Positions 60,476-64,000 of a DNA stretch of 64,000 bases are shown here, one piece after another; position 1 is the stretch's first letter; every line of letters starts with the position of its first letter. The notes beneath the pieces were generated by a model that worked only from the letters and a program-made list of their open reading frames with translations, made no database searches and was not told the DNA's origin. The translations under genes were made by a program, and so were the position numbers. Origin of the DNA: Arthrobacter sp. PAMC25284. GTDB taxonomy: Bacteria > Actinomycetota > Actinomycetes > Actinomycetales > Micrococcaceae. The DNA is taken from contig NZ_CP080382.1 in the NCBI RefSeq assembly GCF_019443425.1, forward strand, positions 992,001 to 1,056,000, given 5' to 3'.

Positions 60476-62128
60476 TTAGGACTCTATCCGCTGGTCTGTG
60501 AGAACGGTGAATCCGTGTGCTGTCAATGCGTTCCGGAGCTCGACCCTGTCATCCAAGGGAAGGTTGACACCCTTGACTTCCTGCCATACTTCGTGGCCGC
60601 GGCCGGCCACGAGGATGGTGTCCTGCGGGCCTGCCATTTCCACTGCTTTCCGGATGGCTGCCTCCCGCGGGAAGACTTCCAGGACAGTGCAGTCCAGGTC
60701 TTCCGCGTCGTTTGCCCCGCGGGCCCCCGCCAGCACATCCCTGCGGATGCCTGCCGCGTCCTCGTCATGCGGATCGTCATCACTGACGATCACGATGTCG
60801 GCCAGCCTCGCCGCAATGGCTCCCATGGCGGGACGCTTGCTTTGGTCGCGCTGGCCTGTGGCGCCGAAGACCGTGATCACCCTGGAGCCGGGCTCCGGGG
60901 ACCGCACGGCCTCGAGCGCCCGGGCGAGGGCGTCCGGGTTGTGGGCGAAGTCGACCACGGCTGCAGGGGCGGTGGAGATGAGCTGCATCCGGCCGGGGAC
61001 CGCAACGGTGAAGGGGTCGGCGCTGTCCAGGGCGGCCTGCACGGCGGCGGCATCGTGTCCGCCGGCGAGCACCATAACGGTGGCCAGTGCGGCGTTGGCG
61101 ACGTTGAAGCCTCCGGGCAGCCCCGTGTGGACGCGAAGTTCGGTCCCGTCACGGTGCCGAAGCCTGAATTCGGTGCCGAGGCCCCGGGCTGCAGGATTGA
61201 GGACGCGCCAGTCCGCGCCGTCCGCACCCGCGACAGCGGCCGCAGCGGTCCCCGGTGCAACCGTAAGGGTCGTCACGGGGATTGTTGATGAGGCCGCAAG
61301 CTCGGCTCCCCAGTCGTCGTCGACCGTCACAACAGCGGCGCGGGCGCGCCCGGGAGTGAACAACTCGGCCTTGGTGTGGAAATACTCCTCCATCGTCCCG
61401 TGCAGGTCCAGATGGTCCTGGGTGAGGTTGGTGAAGCCCGCTACGTCGAACAGCACCCCGTCAACGCGGTGGAAAGACAAAGCATGCGAGGAAACTTCCA
61501 TGGAGGCGGCGTCGAGCCCGCGTTCACGCATCAGCCCCAGCAGCGCGTGCACATCCGTGGATTCGGGGGTCGTGAGAAGGCTCGGGATCGGCGCCCCGCC
61601 GGCCAGAATCTCGATCGTACCAATCAGCCCGGTTCGCTGTCCGAGCGCTTCAAGCAGGGCGTTGATGAAATAGGTCGTCGTGGTCTTGCCGTTGGTTCCG
61701 GTGACCCCGAACAGCACCGGCGCGCCGGACTGGCTCCGGTAGATGAGCGCGGCCACCGTGCCCACCAGGCTGCGCGGTTCGTCGGCAATCAGTACCGGGA
61801 CCGGCACGTCGGTGGAGAGCGCCAGCAGCCGTGCGCCGGCGTCGTCCGTCAACACGGCGACGGCACCCGCGTCAACGGCCTGGCCCACGAAGTCGGCACC
61901 GTGCCGGACGGCGCCCGGCAGTGCCACGTACAGGTCCCCCGGCAGGATCGCCCGGGAGTTGAGTGAAATCCCGGTGACCCGGGTTGAGCCTGCAGCGCCG
62001 GGAACGACGACGCCGATCGCCTCGCCGATGGTATCCAGCCGCACTGCGGCTACCGTTTCAGGCCGGAAGCCAGAGGCGGACTCTTGGCCGGACGTCGCGG
62101 ACACGTCGGGGGCATTGAGGTCTGACAA
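60476..62128 (-). CDS. murE: UDP-N-acetylmuramoyl-tripeptide synthetase (MurE), non-DAP motif
   Basis: Adds the third residue of the stem peptide. 550 residues: ATP loop [31 protein letters not shown], and the diamino-acid motif. DAP-adding enzymes have DNPR there; here it reads DDPH (within SDDDPHDEDA, about 60761-60781), so the Arg that holds DAP is missing, which fits L-lysine peptidoglycan. I start at TTG 62128 (MSDLNAPDVSATSG), five bases after GGAGAG; the frame is open to 62179 without a ribosome site. Confidence 0.94.
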   Translation of the reverse strand: MSDLNAPDVSATSGQESASGFRPETVAAVRLDTIGEAIGVVVPGAAGSTRVTGISLNSRAILPGDLYVALPGAVRHGADFVGQAVDAGAVAVLTDDAGARLLALSTDVPVPVLIADEPRSLVGTVAALIYRSQSGAPVLFGVTGTNGKTTTTYFINALLEALGQRTGLIGTIEILAGGAPIPSLLTTPESTDVHALLGLMRERGLDAASMEVSSHALSFHRVDGVLFDVAGFTNLTQDHLDLHGTMEEYFHTKAELFTPGRARAAVVTVDDDWGAELAASSTIPVTTLTVAPGTAAAAVAGADGADWRVLNPAARGLGTEFRLRHRDGTELRVHTGLPGGFNVANAALATVMVLAGGHDAAAVQAALDSADPFTVAVPGRMQLISTAPAAVVDFAHNPDALARALEAVRSPEPGSRVITVFGATGQRDQSKRPAMGAIAARLADIVIVSDDDPHDEDAAGIRRDVLAGARGANDAEDLDCTVLEVFPREAAIRKAVEMAGPQDTILVAGRGHEVWQEVKGVNLPLDDRVELRNALTAHGFTVLTDQRIES

Positions 62129-62250
62129 AGGGACTCTCCATTGTGGGGCTAGCGGATCTCGCGCTGCGGGCGGGGGCATGCTTCGGCCCGCAGGGCACTG
62201 GGGTGTGGCGCTGGATCACAGCACCGACGGGCGGCGCTGCATTTCAAATG

Positions 62251-64000
62251 CTACCCGGCGAACTGCGGCAGCCTGGCGGGTTCGCCCGTGGACGGCTGGA
62301 CGTTGAACATCCGGAGCGTCTGGCCCATCACCGAACGGAAAACCGGTCCGTTGGAGATTCCGTAGATGCTGCCCTTGGGCCGCTGCAGGACCACTTCAAC
62401 AATAAACCGAGGATCGTCCATCGGTGCCATCCCGACCATCGAGGCCGTGAAACCGCAGAAGCCCGAGGTGCCATCGTCGCAGGGCGACTGGGACGTTCCG
62501 GTCTTCGCCCCAACCCGGTAGCCGTCAACCGCGGCTTCCTTGATCTGGCCTTCGGTCACGGCGCTCTCCAGGATGTCACGGACCTGCCGGGCGGTCTCCG
62601 GGGAAACGACCCGCCGCGGTTCCTTGGGCGCCACCTTTTCTTCGGTTCCGTCGGGGTCGATGTAACCATCGATCAGCCTCGGCTGCAGCATCACTCCGTC
62701 ATTGGCGATGCTTTGGTAGGCACGGACGGTCTGGAGCGTTGACTGTGAGACACCCTGGCCGAAGAGCACGGTGTATTGCTGGCGGCCGTCCCACTCATCG
62801 GCAGGCGCAAGAATCCCGGCGGACTCGGCCGGCAGACCGATGTCGGGAGCCTCTCCGATCCCGAACTTGCGCAGCCAGTCGTGGCGTTGGTCCTTGCTGA
62901 GCCGCTGGCCCACCATGACGGTTCCGGTGTTCATCGACCAGCCCAGGATTCCGGCCAGGGTCCGTTCCTCAGTGCCGTGCTCGAAGGCATCGCTGAACGT
63001 CTGACCATCGACGGTGTAAGTCGTCGGGATGGTGAACGTGTCAAGCGGACTCGATTTGCCTTCTTCGATCACGGCGGCCGCGGTAATCATCTTTTGCACC
63101 GAGCCCGGCTCATACGATGCGGTGACCGCACGGACGCCACGGTCCTTGGCGGCCACATTGCCCGGGTCATTTGGATCCGGGGCGTTGGTGTCCGCCATGG
63201 CGACGATGTTTCCGGTCTTGATATCGAGCACCACGATCACGCCCCACTCAGCGCTGAGCTTTTCCTTTTGGGTTTGGATCGCCTGCTGTGCGAAGTACTG
63301 AAGATCCGAGTTCAGCGTGAGCCTGATGTCCTTGCCGTCCACAGCGGGCGTCAACTGGTCGACGCCGACGGGGATGCGGAGTCCGTCGGCACCAATTTCA
63401 AAGAGCCGCTTGCCCGGGGTCCCTTTGAGCACGTCATCCTGGGTCTGCTCCAGTCCGGCCTGCCCGGTGGTTCCGTCGTGCAGGAATCCGACGATCCCGC
63501 CGGCGACAGCACCGTTGGGGTAAACCCGTTTGCTGATGCCCTCGGAAACAATGCCGGGAACCCGCAGTTTGGAGACACGATCCTCGACGTCGGGCAGCAG
63601 GTCCTTGGCGACGATGTAGTAGCGCTGGGTTCCCGTCAGGGCATCCTCGAGGTCGGCCCGGTCCATGCCGAGCACGGCTGCCAGCTCAGAGATCCCCTGG
63701 TCGCGGGAGACCGTGACGAGGGTGTCCTTGCCGTCGACTTGCTCGATCCGCCGGAAGGACTCTGTTTTGGTGTTGACTGTCTGGTCCACCACGACGTTGT
63801 AGCGGATGACGCTACTGGCCAGGATCGTTCCGGTTGAGTCCACGATGCTGCCGCGCTCGGCGGGCAATTCGATTGGCGTGAGGCGGTTGTTGAGTGCTGC
63901 TTCGGCCATGCCGCCGGTGTCCAGGCCCTGGACGAGGAACAGTTTTCCGCCGACAACCAGCAGGAGGGTCAGCATGAGGGCCAGGCCTACCCGCAACCGT
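62251..64000 (-). CDS. ftsI: Penicillin-binding protein 2/FtsI-type transpeptidase, 5' end cut by window edge
   Basis: Septal transpeptidase. About 583 residues visible; the start lies beyond 64000. Membrane helix VGLALMLTLLLVVGGKLFLVQ, the dimerisation domain with ELPAERGSIVDSTGTILASS, and the three active-site motifs: SVQK (in YEPGSVQKMIT), SMN (WSMNTGTVM) and KTG (GAKTGTSQ). First visible gene of the dcw cluster; murE follows after a 122-nt gap. Confidence 0.95.
   Translation of the reverse strand, partial: RLRVGLALMLTLLLVVGGKLFLVQGLDTGGMAEAALNNRLTPIELPAERGSIVDSTGTILASSVIRYNVVVDQTVNTKTESFRRIEQVDGKDTLVTVSRDQGISELAAVLGMDRADLEDALTGTQRYYIVAKDLLPDVEDRVSKLRVPGIVSEGISKRVYPNGAVAGGIVGFLHDGTTGQAGLEQTQDDVLKGTPGKRLFEIGADGLRIPVGVDQLTPAVDGKDIRLTLNSDLQYFAQQAIQTQKEKLSAEWGVIVVLDIKTGNIVAMADTNAPDPNDPGNVAAKDRGVRAVTASYEPGSVQKMITAAAVIEEGKSSPLDTFTIPTTYTVDGQTFSDAFEHGTEERTLAGILGWSMNTGTVMVGQRLSKDQRHDWLRKFGIGEAPDIGLPAESAGILAPADEWDGRQQYTVLFGQGVSQSTLQTVRAYQSIANDGVMLQPRLIDGYIDPDGTEEKVAPKEPRRVVSPETARQVRDILESAVTEGQIKEAAVDGYRVGAKTGTSQSPCDDGTSGFCGFTASMVGMAPMDDPRFIVEVVLQRPKGSIYGISNGPVFRSVMGQTLRMFNVQPSTGEPARLPQFAG

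Overview
This is a GC-rich stretch of chromosome from an actinobacterium, most likely an Arthrobacter-type member of the Micrococcaceae. The evidence is the gene content and order: glnE beside a second glutamine synthetase, PpgK, Wag31/SepF, DUF4191/DUF3817/RDD membrane proteins, and a MurE whose diamino-acid motif does not look DAP-type. Start codons are often GTG or TTG, and many genes have a -10 box only 6-7 nt before the start codon. No rRNA, tRNA, CRISPR array, insertion sequence or prophage was seen. The window is core chromosome, and I found no previously undescribed system in it.

Layout, left to right. (1) 1-7.3 kb: a PAC2-family protein (cut by the window edge), pepA, lpdA and sucB (E3 and E2 of the 2-oxoacid dehydrogenases), a small membrane protein and an OsmC protein. 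(2) 7.4-17.5 kb: a tricorn-type protease, an epimerase-like protein, a membrane Ser/Thr kinase, lipB-lipA (which make the lipoyl groups that SucB carries) and three small membrane proteins. (3) 17.6-34.3 kb: glnA1 behind a two-box GlnR-type site, an AAC(3)-I-like acetyltransferase, the ribose operon rbsR-A-C-B-K-D behind tandem LacI-type operators, an amino-acid ABC transporter with binding protein and permease fused, glnE and glnA2. (4) 34.4-40.8 kb: panB, a 54-residue SPOR-like protein, map, ppgK, nrdR with two NrdR boxes, hisD, a coupled membrane protein and a flavin reductase. (5) 40.9-64 kb, all on the minus strand: the division and cell-wall (dcw) cluster, in transcription order ftsI (cut by the window edge), murE, murF, mraY, murD, ftsW, murG, murC, ftsQ, ftsZ, pgeF, yggS, sepF, yggT, divIVA, lspA, rluD, dnaE.

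The most important caution concerns sequence quality. Six genes are clearly broken (tricorn protease, rbsB, a GNAT gene, dnaE twice, divIVA and the yggS start) and a seventh, lspA, probably is. In every case removing one G or C from a run restores a family-typical protein, and all eight sites touch a GGCC tetranucleotide. Essential genes are among them, so I read these as systematic one-base overcalls in the assembly rather than real pseudogenes. Restored reading frames are described in each entry.
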